DNA of 64,000 nucleotides from Flavimaribacter sp039888615 (GTDB lineage Bacteria > Pseudomonadota > Alphaproteobacteria > Rhizobiales > Rhizobiaceae), in assembly GCA_039888615.1 (NCBI GenBank), contig JBDQQS010000012.1. One strand, given 5' to 3'. Shown piece after piece: positions 16,694-25,833 of the stretch. A program made the translations under genes and the position numbers. The number at the start of each line of letters is the position of its first letter. Position 1 is the stretch's first letter. The notes beneath the pieces were generated by a model. That model was not told the DNA's origin. It searched no databases and saw nothing but the letters and a program-made list of their open reading frames with translations.

Positions 16694-16717
16694 ATGATGC
16701 GCTTTCCTGCTTTCGAC

Positions 16718-17305
16718 TTAGCGATATCCTTGCGCGGCGTAGCGATGCGCGTCGGCCGATGCCGCCGTATCGCTGAACAGCGGATAGGCTTCCTCGGTCA
16801 CATAGGGGCCGCCGCCGACCGAGTTGCGCGACGACATCAGCACGAAGCGGGACACCGGAAACGGATCCGTCTGGAAATTTCCGCGTTCCGAAAGATATTT
16901 CACGACGTCATCGACCCGGACGTTGCGTGTGCGCGCCACGGTGACATGCGGGGAGAACTTGCGTGGATCGGGCCGCAGACCCAGGCGCTGACAGATCCTT
17001 TCGAGTTCCGCCTGCAGGGCCATCAGGTCCGGAGACGGCGATACGCCGGCCCAGACCGAATGCGGTTTCTTGTTGCCGAAAGCGCCCATTCCCAACAGCG
17101 ACAGGGTGAATTCCGGCCGATGGACCCGGTCGAGCGCGTGGACGAGTTCGTCCGCAACATGCCCTTCTATGTCGCCGATAAAACGCAGGGTGAGGTGGTA
17201 GTTTTCTACATCGATCCATCGGGCCCCGTACATGCCTCCGCGAAGAAGCGAGAGACTGAGAGCCGCCGATGGCGGAATTTCGAGGGCTATGAACAATCGC
17301 GGCAT
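16718..17305 (-). CDS. thpR: RNA 2',3'-cyclic phosphodiesterase (2'-5' RNA ligase family)
   Basis: This is a 195-residue 2H phosphoesterase. The two HxTx motifs that form the active site are visible as HLTLRFIGD (about residue 41) and HVTVARTRN (about residue 125). The N-terminus MPRLFIALEIPPSA is characteristic of ThpR/LigT. The family opens 2',3'-cyclic RNA phosphates and reversibly joins tRNA halves in vitro. Its cellular role is unclear. The longer frame to 17494 has no family similarity. Confidence 0.9.
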   Translation of the reverse strand: MPRLFIALEIPPSAALSLSLLRGGMYGARWIDVENYHLTLRFIGDIEGHVADELVHALDRVHRPEFTLSLLGMGAFGNKKPHSVWAGVSPSPDLMALQAELERICQRLGLRPDPRKFSPHVTVARTRNVRVDDVVKYLSERGNFQTDPFPVSRFVLMSSRNSVGGGPYVTEEAYPLFSDTAASADAHRYAAQGYR

Positions 17306-17441
17306 AAGAGCCTCCCCGAATCGTATGTGTATCTTCAGCGAATCATGTGTCGGGCTCAAGAGCAAGCCCCTGAATGAGATTCCAGTCGCTTTTCCGGTCA
17401 ACAATCTCGAGAAAAACGCCAGCGATTCGCATGATTTGGCG

Positions 17442-18098
17442 TTACTGTTTGGTGGCCGAGCCGGATGCCAGGCGCTCCAGAAGTTGCTCCGCATAGGGCA
17501 GAAAACGCGTCACCATGATGTCGATTCCTTCAGGATTCGGGTGCATGCCGTCGCCGATATCGAGCCCTTCCTCGGCGGCGACGCCATCGAGAAAGAACGG
17601 GTAGAGGATCAGGTCGTACTTTTCAGCCAGTTCCGGATAGATGTCGTTGAAGAGATCCGCGTAGGCGTCTCCCATATTGGGCGGCGCGAGCATGCCGACG
17701 AGCAGAACCTCGACCCCGCGACCCTTGAGCGCGGCAATCATGGCGTCGAGATTTTCCCGGGTTTTTTCCGGGCTGATTCCGCGAAGCGCGTCATTCGCGC
17801 CAAGTTCCAGTATCACCGCGTCGGCGTCCTCCGGGACGGACCAGTCGAGGCGTGAGAGCCCGCCGCTGGTCGTGTCGCCTGAAACCCCGGCGTTGGCGAT
17901 CGTCACCTCGTTGCCAGTGGCGACAAGCGCGTCCTCCAGCTTGACCGGAAAGGCGTCCGCCGGCGCCAGCTGGTATCCCGCCATCAGGCTATCGCCGAAG
18001 CCGACAATGTTCACCGGCTCCGCCCGAACGGGCATTCCAGAGATTGCCACAAGAGCGCCCGCTGCAAGTAAAATCCGTGCGACAGCTTTAATTTTCAT
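17442..18098 (-). CDS. tesA: SGNH-type arylesterase / lysophospholipase TesA-like
   Basis: This is a 218-residue periplasmic GDSL hydrolase. A signal peptide spans about residues 1-26 (ending VRA). The catalytic serine is in GFGDSLMAGY (block I), the asparagine block is ELGANDALRG (block III), and the Asp-His pair is DGMHPNPEGI (block V). Such enzymes hydrolyse thioesters, aryl esters and lysophospholipids. The gene is divergent from a LolD/YbbA-like ATPase gene with 72 bp between them, the same arrangement as tesA-ybbA-ybbP in E. coli. The larger frame on this strand reaching 18842 is only antisense to the ATPase gene. Confidence 0.93.
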   Translation of the reverse strand: MKIKAVARILLAAGALVAISGMPVRAEPVNIVGFGDSLMAGYQLAPADAFPVKLEDALVATGNEVTIANAGVSGDTTSGGLSRLDWSVPEDADAVILELGANDALRGISPEKTRENLDAMIAALKGRGVEVLLVGMLAPPNMGDAYADLFNDIYPELAEKYDLILYPFFLDGVAAEEGLDIGDGMHPNPEGIDIMVTRFLPYAEQLLERLASGSATKQ

Positions 18099-18170
18099 CC
18101 CGAGGTCCCTAAATGCCTTTGCAGTCCGAACTGAAATCTGTCTTTCCGCCCAATATAGTGAGCCTGCGAC

Positions 18171-18878
18171 GTGACGACACCCATCATCGAGCTGAAAAAG
18201 GCCGATCTCACTCTGGGCGACGGGGCGTCGTCCGTACATGTTCTTAAAAATATGGCGCTTCAGGTGATGCCCGGCGAGTCCGTTGGCATCGTCGGCCCAT
18301 CTGGTTCCGGCAAGTCGACCTTGCTGATGGTGCTGGCGGGTCTGGAGCGCATCGATTCCGGTGAGATCGTCGTCGCCGGCCGGCCGATCCACGCCATGAG
18401 CGAGGACCAGGTGGCCGATTTTCGCGGCCGCAATATCGGCATCGTATTCCAGTCGTTTCACCTTATTCCCAATATGACCGCGCTTGAAAATGTCGCGGTG
18501 CCGCTGGAACTCGCCGGTCGCGCAGACGCCTTTGACGTCGCGCGCGCGGAGCTCGCCTCCGTCGGTCTCTCCGAACGCCTGACGCACTATCCGGGTGAAC
18601 TTTCCGGCGGAGAACAACAAAGGGTGGCGATCGCCCGCGCGCTTGCGCCGTCTCCCGCAATGCTGATCGCGGACGAGCCGACTGGCAATCTCGACACGGA
18701 AACCGGCCGCCAGATCGCCGATCTGCTGTTCTCGAAGCAGAGCGAGAGAAACATGACCCTGCTTCTGGTCACCCACGACCCGGTACTGGCGGAGCGTTGC
18801 TCGCGTCAGGTGCGGATGCGGTCCGGCGAGATCATCGACCACGGCCAGGCCGACGCAATCCGGGCGGCGATGGCGTGA
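18171..18878 (+). CDS. ABC transporter ATPase, LolD/YbbA-like
   Basis: This is a 235-residue ATPase of the MacB/LolD class. Walker A is GPSGSGKSTLLM near residue 42, the Q-loop is IVFQSFHLIPNMTALENV, the signature is LSGGEQQRVAIARAL and Walker B is MLIADEPTGNLD. It starts at GTG. Its last codons overlap the start of the FtsX-type permease in a GTGA arrangement, so the two are translated together. By comparison with E. coli YbbA-YbbP, the complex is an inner-membrane exporter or mechanotransmission system of unknown substrate, conserved next to tesA. Confidence 0.92.
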   Translation: MTTPIIELKKADLTLGDGASSVHVLKNMALQVMPGESVGIVGPSGSGKSTLLMVLAGLERIDSGEIVVAGRPIHAMSEDQVADFRGRNIGIVFQSFHLIPNMTALENVAVPLELAGRADAFDVARAELASVGLSERLTHYPGELSGGEQQRVAIARALAPSPAMLIADEPTGNLDTETGRQIADLLFSKQSERNMTLLLVTHDPVLAERCSRQVRMRSGEIIDHGQADAIRAAMA

Positions 18879-21442
18879 CGCCGCCTCCGGCCATATCCTT
18901 CCTGACGAGCCTGCGCCTGGCGATTCGCCTCGCGTTGCGGGAAATGCGCGGCGGACTGTCCGGATTCTATATTTTCATCGCCTGCATCGCGCTCGGCACC
19001 GCCGCCATCGCCGGCGTCAATTCCATTTCGCAGTCGATCACCGCCGCCATCAACGAAGAGGGCCGTACTATCCTCGGCGGCGATATTCGCTTCGAACTGC
19101 AGAACCGGCCGGCGTCGGACCAGGAGCGAGCTCATCTTGAGCAACTGGGCGTGATGACGTCGACGGCGGGCCTGCGCTCCATGGCGAGACTTCCCGACGG
19201 CTCCGACCAGACGCTCGTCGAGGTCAAGGCGGTCGAGGCGAACTACCCCCTTTATGGCGCTCTCGAAACCACGCCGCAGCTTTCCAGCGGCGACCTCCTT
19301 GATCCGGTCGACGGACGTTACGGCGTCGCCGTCGCGCCGTTGCTGCTCGACCGTCTGGGACTTGCCAGGGGCGACCAGTTGCTGCTTGGAAACGCTACCT
19401 TCGACATCCGCGCTACGATCGATCTGGAGCCGGACGCCTTTTCGGACGGCTTTGGTTTTGCGCCGCGACTGATGCTCTCGCAAGACGGCCTTGACGCGGC
19501 GGGCCTCATCCGCACCGGCAGTCTCGTGGAATATGGCTACAAGATCAGTCTCGGCGACGCTGCAACCGAAGCCGATATCGAAGCCGCGCGCATTGCGACG
19601 GAAAGCGCCTTTCCCGAGGCCGGGTGGTCCGTGCGCAGTCGCAGCAACGCAGCGCCGTCCCTGACGGCGAATATCGTCCGGTTTTCCCAGTTTCTGACGC
19701 TGGTGGGCCTGACCGCGCTGATCGTCGGCGGCGTCGGCGTCGCCAATGCTGTCCGGGCTTATCTCGACGCCAAGCGGGGCGTGATTGCGACCTTCAAATG
19801 TCTTGGCGCTTCGGGCGAGTTCGTCTTTTCTGTTTACCTCATCCAAATGCTCATGGTGGCCTCGATCGGCATCGTGATCGGACTGGTGCTCGGCGCGCTC
19901 ATGCCGATTGCCGCGCAGGCGTTCCTCTCCGGCATTCTGCCCGTTTCGTCGGATGTAACGCTCTATCCCGGTGCGCTGCTTCTGGCGGCGCTCTTCGGCG
20001 TGATGACCGCGCTGGCCTTCGCGCTATTGCCGCTCGGACGCGCTCGCAGCGTTCCGGCCACGGCGCTTTTCCGTGAGCAGGGCTTCGATGCATCCGGGTT
20101 GCCGGCCCGCCGTTATATTATCGCCGCCCTCCTGCTGGTGCTGATGATCGCGGGCCTTGCGATCTACACGTCCTATGACCGTTTCATAGCCACCGTCTTC
20201 ATGGGCGGCATCGTCTTCGCCTTCATTCTCCTGCGCCTCGTGTCGACGCTGATCGAAATGCTTGCGCGAAGGGCGCCAAGCGTCCGCTCCACCCCGCTCC
20301 GGCTGGCGATCGGCAATATCCATCGTCCCGGCGCGCTGACGCCTTCCGTCGTCCTGTCGCTCGGCCTCGGCCTTGCGCTGCTCGTCACGCTGGCGTTGAT
20401 CGATGGTAATCTGCGCCGCGAGATCGGCGGCGCGCTGCCTGAACAGGCGCCGAATTTCTTTTTCGTCGACATCCAGAGTTCGGAAGTCGATGCATTCACG
20501 ACGCTTGTCGAGCAGGAAGCGCCCGAGGGCCAACTCTCCAAAGTGCCGATGCTGCGCGGTCGTATTGTCGCGTTCGACGGTGTCGACGTGCGCGAGATGG
20601 AGGTGCCGCCTGGCGGAGAATGGGTGCTTCGGGGAGACCGCGGCGTGACCTATTCCGACATGGTGCCGGAAAACTCCGTTTTGACAGCCGGCGAATGGTG
20701 GCCGGAGAACTATAGCGGCGAACCGCTTGTCTCCTTTTCAGCCGAAGAGGCGGGTGAACTGGGCGTCGGCGTCGGCGACGCCGTAACCGTGAACGTGCTG
20801 GGACGGAACATCACGGCGCGGATAGCAAGCCTGCGCGAACTGGAATGGGAATCGCTATCCATCAATTTCGTGATGGTTTTTTCGCCCAATACCTTCGCCG
20901 GCGCGCCGCATGCGTGGCTGGCGACCCTCAACGATCCCGAGGCTGCGCCCGCCGACGAGAGCCGTATTTTGCGCGCCGTGACCAATGCGTTCCCCACGGT
21001 TACGTCTGTTCGGGTCAAGGACGCTCTTGATGTGATCAACCGGTTGATGGGGCAACTCGCCGCCGCCATCCGCGCCGCCGCCGGCGTCGCGCTCGTCACG
21101 TCTGTGCTGGTGCTTGCCGGCGCGCTGGCGGCCGGAAACAGGGCGCGCGCGCATGACGCGGTCGTTCTCAAGACCTTGGGCGCCACGCGGCGCACGCTGA
21201 TCAGGGCGTTTTCCTACGAATACATGCTGATCGGGCTCGCAACGGCGATTTTCGCGCTCGTCGCCGGCGGCATTGCCGCCTGGTTCATCGTCGCCCGGAT
21301 CATGACCCTGCGATCGGAATTTTTACCGGATGTGGTTGTCGCAACCATCCTGATCGCGCTGGTCATGACGGTCGGGATCGGTCTCATCGGCACCTGGCGT
21401 GTGCTCGGACAGAAGGCGGCGCCGGTTCTGCGCAATCTTTGA
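18875..21442 (+). CDS. ABC transporter permease, YbbP-like (two FtsX domains)
   Basis: This 855-residue membrane protein begins at the GTG that overlaps the ATPase stop. One N-terminal helix (FYIFIACIALGTAAIAGVNS) is followed by a large periplasmic domain, a first FtsX-like three- to four-helix unit around residues 270-430, a second extracytoplasmic domain, and a second FtsX unit at the C-terminus (near LVTSVLVLAGALAAGNRARAHD and KTLGATRRTLIRAFSYEY). This two-unit layout is that of YbbP-type permeases. The longer frame from 18797 merely reads through the ATPase gene. The function probably concerns lipid or envelope export, but the substrate is unknown. Confidence 0.92.
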   Translation: MTPPPAISFLTSLRLAIRLALREMRGGLSGFYIFIACIALGTAAIAGVNSISQSITAAINEEGRTILGGDIRFELQNRPASDQERAHLEQLGVMTSTAGLRSMARLPDGSDQTLVEVKAVEANYPLYGALETTPQLSSGDLLDPVDGRYGVAVAPLLLDRLGLARGDQLLLGNATFDIRATIDLEPDAFSDGFGFAPRLMLSQDGLDAAGLIRTGSLVEYGYKISLGDAATEADIEAARIATESAFPEAGWSVRSRSNAAPSLTANIVRFSQFLTLVGLTALIVGGVGVANAVRAYLDAKRGVIATFKCLGASGEFVFSVYLIQMLMVASIGIVIGLVLGALMPIAAQAFLSGILPVSSDVTLYPGALLLAALFGVMTALAFALLPLGRARSVPATALFREQGFDASGLPARRYIIAALLLVLMIAGLAIYTSYDRFIATVFMGGIVFAFILLRLVSTLIEMLARRAPSVRSTPLRLAIGNIHRPGALTPSVVLSLGLGLALLVTLALIDGNLRREIGGALPEQAPNFFFVDIQSSEVDAFTTLVEQEAPEGQLSKVPMLRGRIVAFDGVDVREMEVPPGGEWVLRGDRGVTYSDMVPENSVLTAGEWWPENYSGEPLVSFSAEEAGELGVGVGDAVTVNVLGRNITARIASLRELEWESLSINFVMVFSPNTFAGAPHAWLATLNDPEAAPADESRILRAVTNAFPTVTSVRVKDALDVINRLMGQLAAAIRAAAGVALVTSVLVLAGALAAGNRARAHDAVVLKTLGATRRTLIRAFSYEYMLIGLATAIFALVAGGIAAWFIVARIMTLRSEFLPDVVVATILIALVMTVGIGLIGTWRVLGQKAAPVLRNL

Positions 21443-21625
21443 CAGCTCATAATGCTTGCCTCGCAGGCATTTACCGGCTGTTTGCGATAGTAATGAAAGA
21501 ATCGTGATTTCGCCGCTAGGGCCTTGTAGTTGGGCGCCGGATTCATCATATTGCTGTCAACTGTGCCCTTTTCCGAGGAGGAGCAAGGGCATTTCTTCAT
21601 GCCACACGGCTATTGAGAGGTAGAT

Positions 21626-22369
21626 ATGGCGGAACTTAGGAATTACCAGGCGCGCGGAGCCCACGCCGGTGTGCAGTCTGGGGCTGCGATCGATGAGGGC
21701 CTTCGGTCCTACATGCTTCGCGTTTACAACCTGATGGCGTTGGGCCTGGCGATTACCGGCGTTGCGGCGTATGGAGCCTTCACCATGGCCGTGCAGGACG
21801 GCCAGCTGACCCAGTTCGGTCAGCTGCTTTTTGCAAGCCCGCTGAAATGGGTCGTCATTCTTGCGCCGCTCGCGATGGTGTTTTTCCTGAGCTTCAGGAT
21901 CCACAAGATGAGCGTGAGCGCCGCGCAAACGACCTTTTGGGTCTATGCGGCGATGGTTGGTCTGTCGCTGGCTTCTATCTTCCTGATCTACACCGGCCAG
22001 AGCATCGTGCGGACCTTCTTCATCACGGCCGCATCCTTCGGCGCTTTGTCGCTTTACGGCTACACGACGAAGCGTGATCTGTCCGGTATGGGTTCATTCC
22101 TGTTTATGGGCGTGATCGGCATCGTGATCGCGATGCTGGTCAACATCTTCCTGCAGTCGACGGCGATCCAGTTTGCAATTTCCGTGATCGGCGTGCTGGT
22201 CTTCGCGGGTCTGACGGCCTACGACACCCAGCAGATCAAGGCAATGTACTATGAAGGCGACGGTTCGGATGTCGCCGGACGCAAGGCTATCATGGGCGCT
22301 CTGCGCCTCTACCTGGACTTCCTGAACATGTTCCTGTTCCTGCTTCAGCTTTTCGGAAACCGGAACTGA
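21626..22369 (+). CDS. Bax inhibitor-1/YccA family membrane protein
   Basis: This is a 247-residue protein with seven hydrophobic helices after a soluble 40-residue N-terminus. The family pattern is seen in LRSYMLRVYNLMALGLAITGVAAYGAF and in the C-terminal LTAYDTQQIKAMYYEGD and ALRLYLDFLNMFLFLLQLFG. BI-1/YccA proteins are pH-sensitive calcium leak channels or modulators of membrane proteases. The start at 21626 has GAGAGGT before it. The 183-bp leader contains a 7-bp hairpin (21564-21570 with 21585-21591) whose loop carries GAGGAGGAG. The gene ends in a strong terminator and appears monocistronic. Confidence 0.92.
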   Translation: MAELRNYQARGAHAGVQSGAAIDEGLRSYMLRVYNLMALGLAITGVAAYGAFTMAVQDGQLTQFGQLLFASPLKWVVILAPLAMVFFLSFRIHKMSVSAAQTTFWVYAAMVGLSLASIFLIYTGQSIVRTFFITAASFGALSLYGYTTKRDLSGMGSFLFMGVIGIVIAMLVNIFLQSTAIQFAISVIGVLVFAGLTAYDTQQIKAMYYEGDGSDVAGRKAIMGALRLYLDFLNMFLFLLQLFGNRN

Positions 22370-22389
22370 ACCAGTTGGAATTCTGAATG

Positions 22390-22418
22390 AAAAAGGCGGT
22401 CTTTGGACCGCCTTTTTT
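22390..22418 (+). terminator. Intrinsic terminator after the BI-1 gene
   Basis: AAAAAGGCGGTC pairs with GACCGCCTTTTT around a TTTG loop, and the T run extends to six. It starts 21 bases after the stop codon and works in the direction of the BI-1 gene. Confidence 0.93.
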
Positions 22419-22450
22419 GTGCCCGATCCCCTTTCAGCCAATCGATATAA

Positions 22451-23011
22451 ATGAACATTTCAATCCGTCAGGCCACGCCTCAGGACCTTGAGCGCATAAC
22501 CGAAATCTATCGCGAATCGGTGCTCAACGGCGTGGCGACCTACGAACTGACGCCGCCGGATCTCATGGAAATGCAGGGCCGGTACGCGGCGCTCGTCGAC
22601 AACGGATTTCCCTATCTCGTTGCTGAAACAGACAACGGGGAACTGGCCGGCTACGCCTATGCCGGACCCTATCGCACCCGCCCGGCCTATCGCTGGACGG
22701 TTGAAGATTCAATTTATCTGCCGCCGGAATCGCGCGGCAAGGGTGTCGGCCGAGCCCTGCTTGCTGCGCTGGTCGAACGGTGCGCTGACCTCGGTTTCCG
22801 ACAGATGATTGCAGTCATCGGCGGCGCCGCGCCTGCGTCCGTCGCATTGCACCGGGCGCTTGGCTTCCAACTGACCGGCGCCATGAAAGCCACAGGGTTC
22901 AAGCACGGCCGCTGGCTCGACACCACCATCATGCAATTGCCGCTTGGAGAAGGTCAGTCAACGGATCCCGATTCGAACGCCTATCCGGGGACGCTGTTCC
23001 GGGAAGGGTGA
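22451..23011 (+). CDS. Phosphinothricin N-acetyltransferase-like GNAT protein
   Basis: This 186-residue acetyltransferase is of the PAT/MnaT/YncA group. It shows IRQATPQDLERITEIYRESV at the start, GVATYELTPPDLMEM, the AGYAYAGPYRTRPAYRWTVE segment and acetyl-CoA motif A in PPESRGKGVGRALLAAL. GFKHGRWLDTTIMQ at the C-terminus is also typical. Group members acetylate phosphinothricin, methionine sulfoximine or similar amino acids, often as housekeeping detoxification. No resistance is implied by sequence alone. It stands between a terminator and the convergent DUF2794 gene. Confidence 0.88.
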   Translation: MNISIRQATPQDLERITEIYRESVLNGVATYELTPPDLMEMQGRYAALVDNGFPYLVAETDNGELAGYAYAGPYRTRPAYRWTVEDSIYLPPESRGKGVGRALLAALVERCADLGFRQMIAVIGGAAPASVALHRALGFQLTGAMKATGFKHGRWLDTTIMQLPLGEGQSTDPDSNAYPGTLFREG

Positions 23012-23034
23012 ACTTCAACGACCGGCATGATCGC

Positions 23035-23412
23035 TCAGCCGCGCACCAGCCGTGGCGCCTTGTCGAAAACCTTCAGCACCTGTGCGATTTCATGTCCGCG
23101 CTTGAGGATCAGGCCGCTTGCCGCTGTCACCGAGAATGCGCCCTGCTTGCGGGCGAATTTCGGATTCTTCTCGATCCTGAAAAGCGGCACTTCGCTGGTG
23201 CGGCGAAAGACGGAAAAGACGGCGCGGTCCTTCAGATGGTCGATGGCGTAGTCGCGCCATTCGCCTTCCGCGACCATGCGTGAATAGACCCTCAAAATGG
23301 CGTCGAGTTCCCTGCGGTGAAAGGTAACGGGATTGGTTTCCTTCGATTTCCGGAAATCTTTCAGATTGACGATCTGAGGCTGGTTTTCCGCCTGATCCGG
23401 ATTGGACGCCAT
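23035..23412 (-). CDS. DUF2794 domain protein
   Basis: This is a 125-residue soluble protein with the DUF2794 pattern: VTFHRRELDAILRVYSRMVAEGEWRDYAID, FSVFRRTSEVPLFRIEKNPKFARKQGAFSV and a closing LKRGHEIAQVLKVFDKAPRLVRG. The family is nearly confined to Alphaproteobacteria and has no assigned function. The start at MASNPDQAENQ is preceded by GGGGTAAC. The longer frame to 23454 is less likely. It ends 23 bases from the convergent acetyltransferase stop. Confidence 0.87.
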   Translation of the reverse strand: MASNPDQAENQPQIVNLKDFRKSKETNPVTFHRRELDAILRVYSRMVAEGEWRDYAIDHLKDRAVFSVFRRTSEVPLFRIEKNPKFARKQGAFSVTAASGLILKRGHEIAQVLKVFDKAPRLVRG

Positions 23413-23534
23413 TGTTACCCCGCTCTTGCCCTGCCCAAATGCGAATGAATGCATCGGACAATCTCATCGCGTCAGTTTGCCAAAAACGCCGTCAAATGCA
23501 AGTCACGGGAAAACCGGGTCGGAAAGCCGGCCTT

Positions 23535-24278
23535 TCAGCTCGGTGAATCCGTTACGATGGAAGCGCCTATGATCGGGCCGGGAACCGTCGCCGACTTCAT
23601 CTTCTGAACGAGGATCGCGCATCCGCCGTAGCGTTCGTGATCCATCACCGTCATCGGCAGAACGAGTTCCACGGCCTTGCCGTCCCACATGCCCACGGTC
23701 TGGGCGTCGCGCACCGAGTGCCAGTAGGTAATCTTGCGGCCGCGATTCTCGCCACGCCCCACGTCCACGGTGTTTCGGTCGTCGAAATAGACGATGATAA
23801 TATCGGCTTTGCCTCGGCCTTCTCCGATATGGATGTTCAGTCGGTCGCCGTCCTTGACCGCCGTCACCGGCACTGTCAGGCCCTTCCCGTTGTCTTCGAG
23901 TGTGTCGAGCGTACGGTTGATGCCGGAAAGGTCGGCGCCGTTCATGTGATCGCGTCCGTTCAGCACCGCCTGGGGGGTGTAGACGCTTTTTCGACCGAGC
24001 GTTCTGGCGTAGTCATACTGGCGCTCTGTGCTTTCGGCGCTGCTCAACGTGTCCTTCCAGCCGAGATAATTCCAGTAGTCGACATGATAGCTCAGGGCCA
24101 CGACATCGCCCTGCTCGACCAGCTTTCCCAGCGCCGCGTCGGCGGGTGGACAGGAGGAACATCCCTGGCTGGTAAACAGTTCGACAACGCCCTTTGGCTG
24201 ACCGTCTCCGGCTGCAGCCGGCAACGGCGCAAGCACCGCGGCGCAGGCAAGCGCCACTAATATCTTCATCAACTTCAT
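23535..24278 (-). CDS. DUF1223 thioredoxin-like secreted protein
   Basis: This is a 247-residue protein with a signal peptide at residues 1-23 (LMKILVALACAAVLAPLPAA) and then VVELFTSQGCSSCPPADAAL, the DUF1223 signature with Cys40 and Cys43 in a CxxC pair. Further on are LSYHVDYWNYLGWKD and KSVYTPQAVLNGRDH. The fold is related to thioredoxin and the protein is expected in the periplasm. A redox role is plausible from the CxxC but unproven. It is divergent from the creatinase gene across a 262-bp control region. No operator could be recognised there. Confidence 0.86.
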   Translation of the reverse strand: MKLMKILVALACAAVLAPLPAAAGDGQPKGVVELFTSQGCSSCPPADAALGKLVEQGDVVALSYHVDYWNYLGWKDTLSSAESTERQYDYARTLGRKSVYTPQAVLNGRDHMNGADLSGINRTLDTLEDNGKGLTVPVTAVKDGDRLNIHIGEGRGKADIIIVYFDDRNTVDVGRGENRGRKITYWHSVRDAQTVGMWDGKAVELVLPMTVMDHERYGGCAILVQKMKSATVPGPIIGASIVTDSPS

Positions 24279-24540
24279 CGCAACACGCCTTTTGATCCAG
24301 TCTTTTGAAAAGGATCGCCACTGTTCGCAGCGATCTTTTTGTAGACGCCGGCTATAACAAGATAAAGTCACGTTGCGGTGAGACGGTTTCGGACGGAGCG
24401 CAATTGACCGTGAGCTGGAGTTGAAGTAGTCAGCGAGACGTTCGGCGATGGCGTCGCCGTTTCTGTGCTTTCCCCATTTGCATCCTGTACGCCCGGATCA
24501 TCATGCCGCCGCATCGGCGCGTCCGGAAAAGGAGCCTCGC

Positions 24541-25758
24541 ATGGATATTGCAAATCGCCCGGAATTTTTTGCGAGACAGGATGGAGAAAAGGCGGCCCTG
24601 CCTTTTTCACACGAAGAATATCGCCGTCGTCAGGCGGCGCTGCGCGCCGTCATGGAAGAGCAAGACATCCCCGCTGTTCTTCTGACCTCCATGCACAACA
24701 TCGCCTATTATTCAGGCTTTCTTTATTGCAGCTTCGGTCGTCCCTATGGCTGCGTTGTCACGGCGGATGATTGCGTCACGATTTCCGCCAATATCGACGG
24801 CAGTCAGCCCTGGCGTCGCTCGACCGACGGAAATATCATCTACACCGACTGGCGGCGCGACAATTTCTGGCGCGCAGTCCTTTCGATCTTGCCGGGCGTC
24901 AGCCGTCTCGGTGTCGAGGCCGATCACCTGACGCTCGCCATGCGCGAAAAATTGGCCGGTTTTCTCGATGATCCGGAACTGGTCGATATCGCACCCGACA
25001 CAATGCGGCTGCGCATGGTGAAATCAGCCGAGGAAATCGCCCTCATCGGGGAAGGCGCGCGTATCGCCGATCTCGGTGGTCAGGCGGTGTTCGACGCGAT
25101 CAGGCCCGGCGTGCGGGAAATCGACGTCGCCATGGCCGGTCGCGACGCCATGGAGGCTGAGATCGCCCGGTCGCATCCCAACAGCGAACTGCGCGACACC
25201 TGGGTGTGGTTCCAGTCGGGGCTCAACACCGACGGCGCACACAATCCCGTCACGACACGAACCCTCAAGCCCGGGGACATCTTGAGTCTCAACTGCTTTC
25301 CGATGATTTCCGGCTATTACACAGCGCTGGAGCGAACCCTGTTTCTCGGCTCGCCGGATCCCGCCTCGCGGCGCTTCTGGGAGATAAACGTCGCGGCGCA
25401 CGAATTCGGTCTGTCGCTGATACGGCCGGGCGCAACCTGTTCCGGCATCTGCGCCGAACTCAACCGGTTCCTCGCAGACCATGACGCTCTGCAATACCGG
25501 TCATTCGGCTACGGCCATTCATTCGGCATTCTCTCGCACTATTACGGGCGCGAGGTGGGTCTTGAGTTGCGCGAAGACATCGACACGGTTCTGGAACCCG
25601 GTATGGTGGTATCGATGGAGCCGATGCTGTGGGCGCCGCAGGCTATTCCCGGCGCAGGCGGCTATCGCGAGCATGACATACTCGTCGTATACGAGGGTGG
25701 CGTCGAAAACTTAACCAAATTTCCTTACGGGCCCGACAGCAATATTATTCCTGTGTGA
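24541..25758 (+). CDS. Creatinase (creatine amidinohydrolase)
   Basis: This 405-residue protein of the M24 pita-bread fold has the creatinase pattern rather than that of a metal aminopeptidase. It would split creatine into sarcosine and urea. From memory it matches the Pseudomonas putida enzyme closely along its length: YYSGFLYCSFGRPYG, ANIDGSQPWRR, YTDWRRDN, WFQSGLNTDGAHNPVTTR with the catalytic histidine at residue 234, NCFPMISGYYTALERTLF with the substrate glutamate at 264, and YGHSFGILSHYYGREVGLEL. The N-terminus and length (403 in P. putida) agree. AAAAGGAG precedes the ATG. No creatininase, sarcosine oxidase or creatine transporter is nearby. Confidence 0.9.
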   Translation: MDIANRPEFFARQDGEKAALPFSHEEYRRRQAALRAVMEEQDIPAVLLTSMHNIAYYSGFLYCSFGRPYGCVVTADDCVTISANIDGSQPWRRSTDGNIIYTDWRRDNFWRAVLSILPGVSRLGVEADHLTLAMREKLAGFLDDPELVDIAPDTMRLRMVKSAEEIALIGEGARIADLGGQAVFDAIRPGVREIDVAMAGRDAMEAEIARSHPNSELRDTWVWFQSGLNTDGAHNPVTTRTLKPGDILSLNCFPMISGYYTALERTLFLGSPDPASRRFWEINVAAHEFGLSLIRPGATCSGICAELNRFLADHDALQYRSFGYGHSFGILSHYYGREVGLELREDIDTVLEPGMVVSMEPMLWAPQAIPGAGGYREHDILVVYEGGVENLTKFPYGPDSNIIPV

Positions 25759-25833
25759 AAGATACTGACATTGTCCGTCGTCACTGCTAGGACGGGGTTG
25801 GTTGGCATTCAGGGGTCGTTCCGGAGGAAGGCA

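Noticed and set aside
17442..18842. 466-residue minus-strand frame spanning tesA and the ATPase gene
   Set aside because: Only the last 218 residues are a real protein; the rest is antisense to the LolD/YbbA-like gene.
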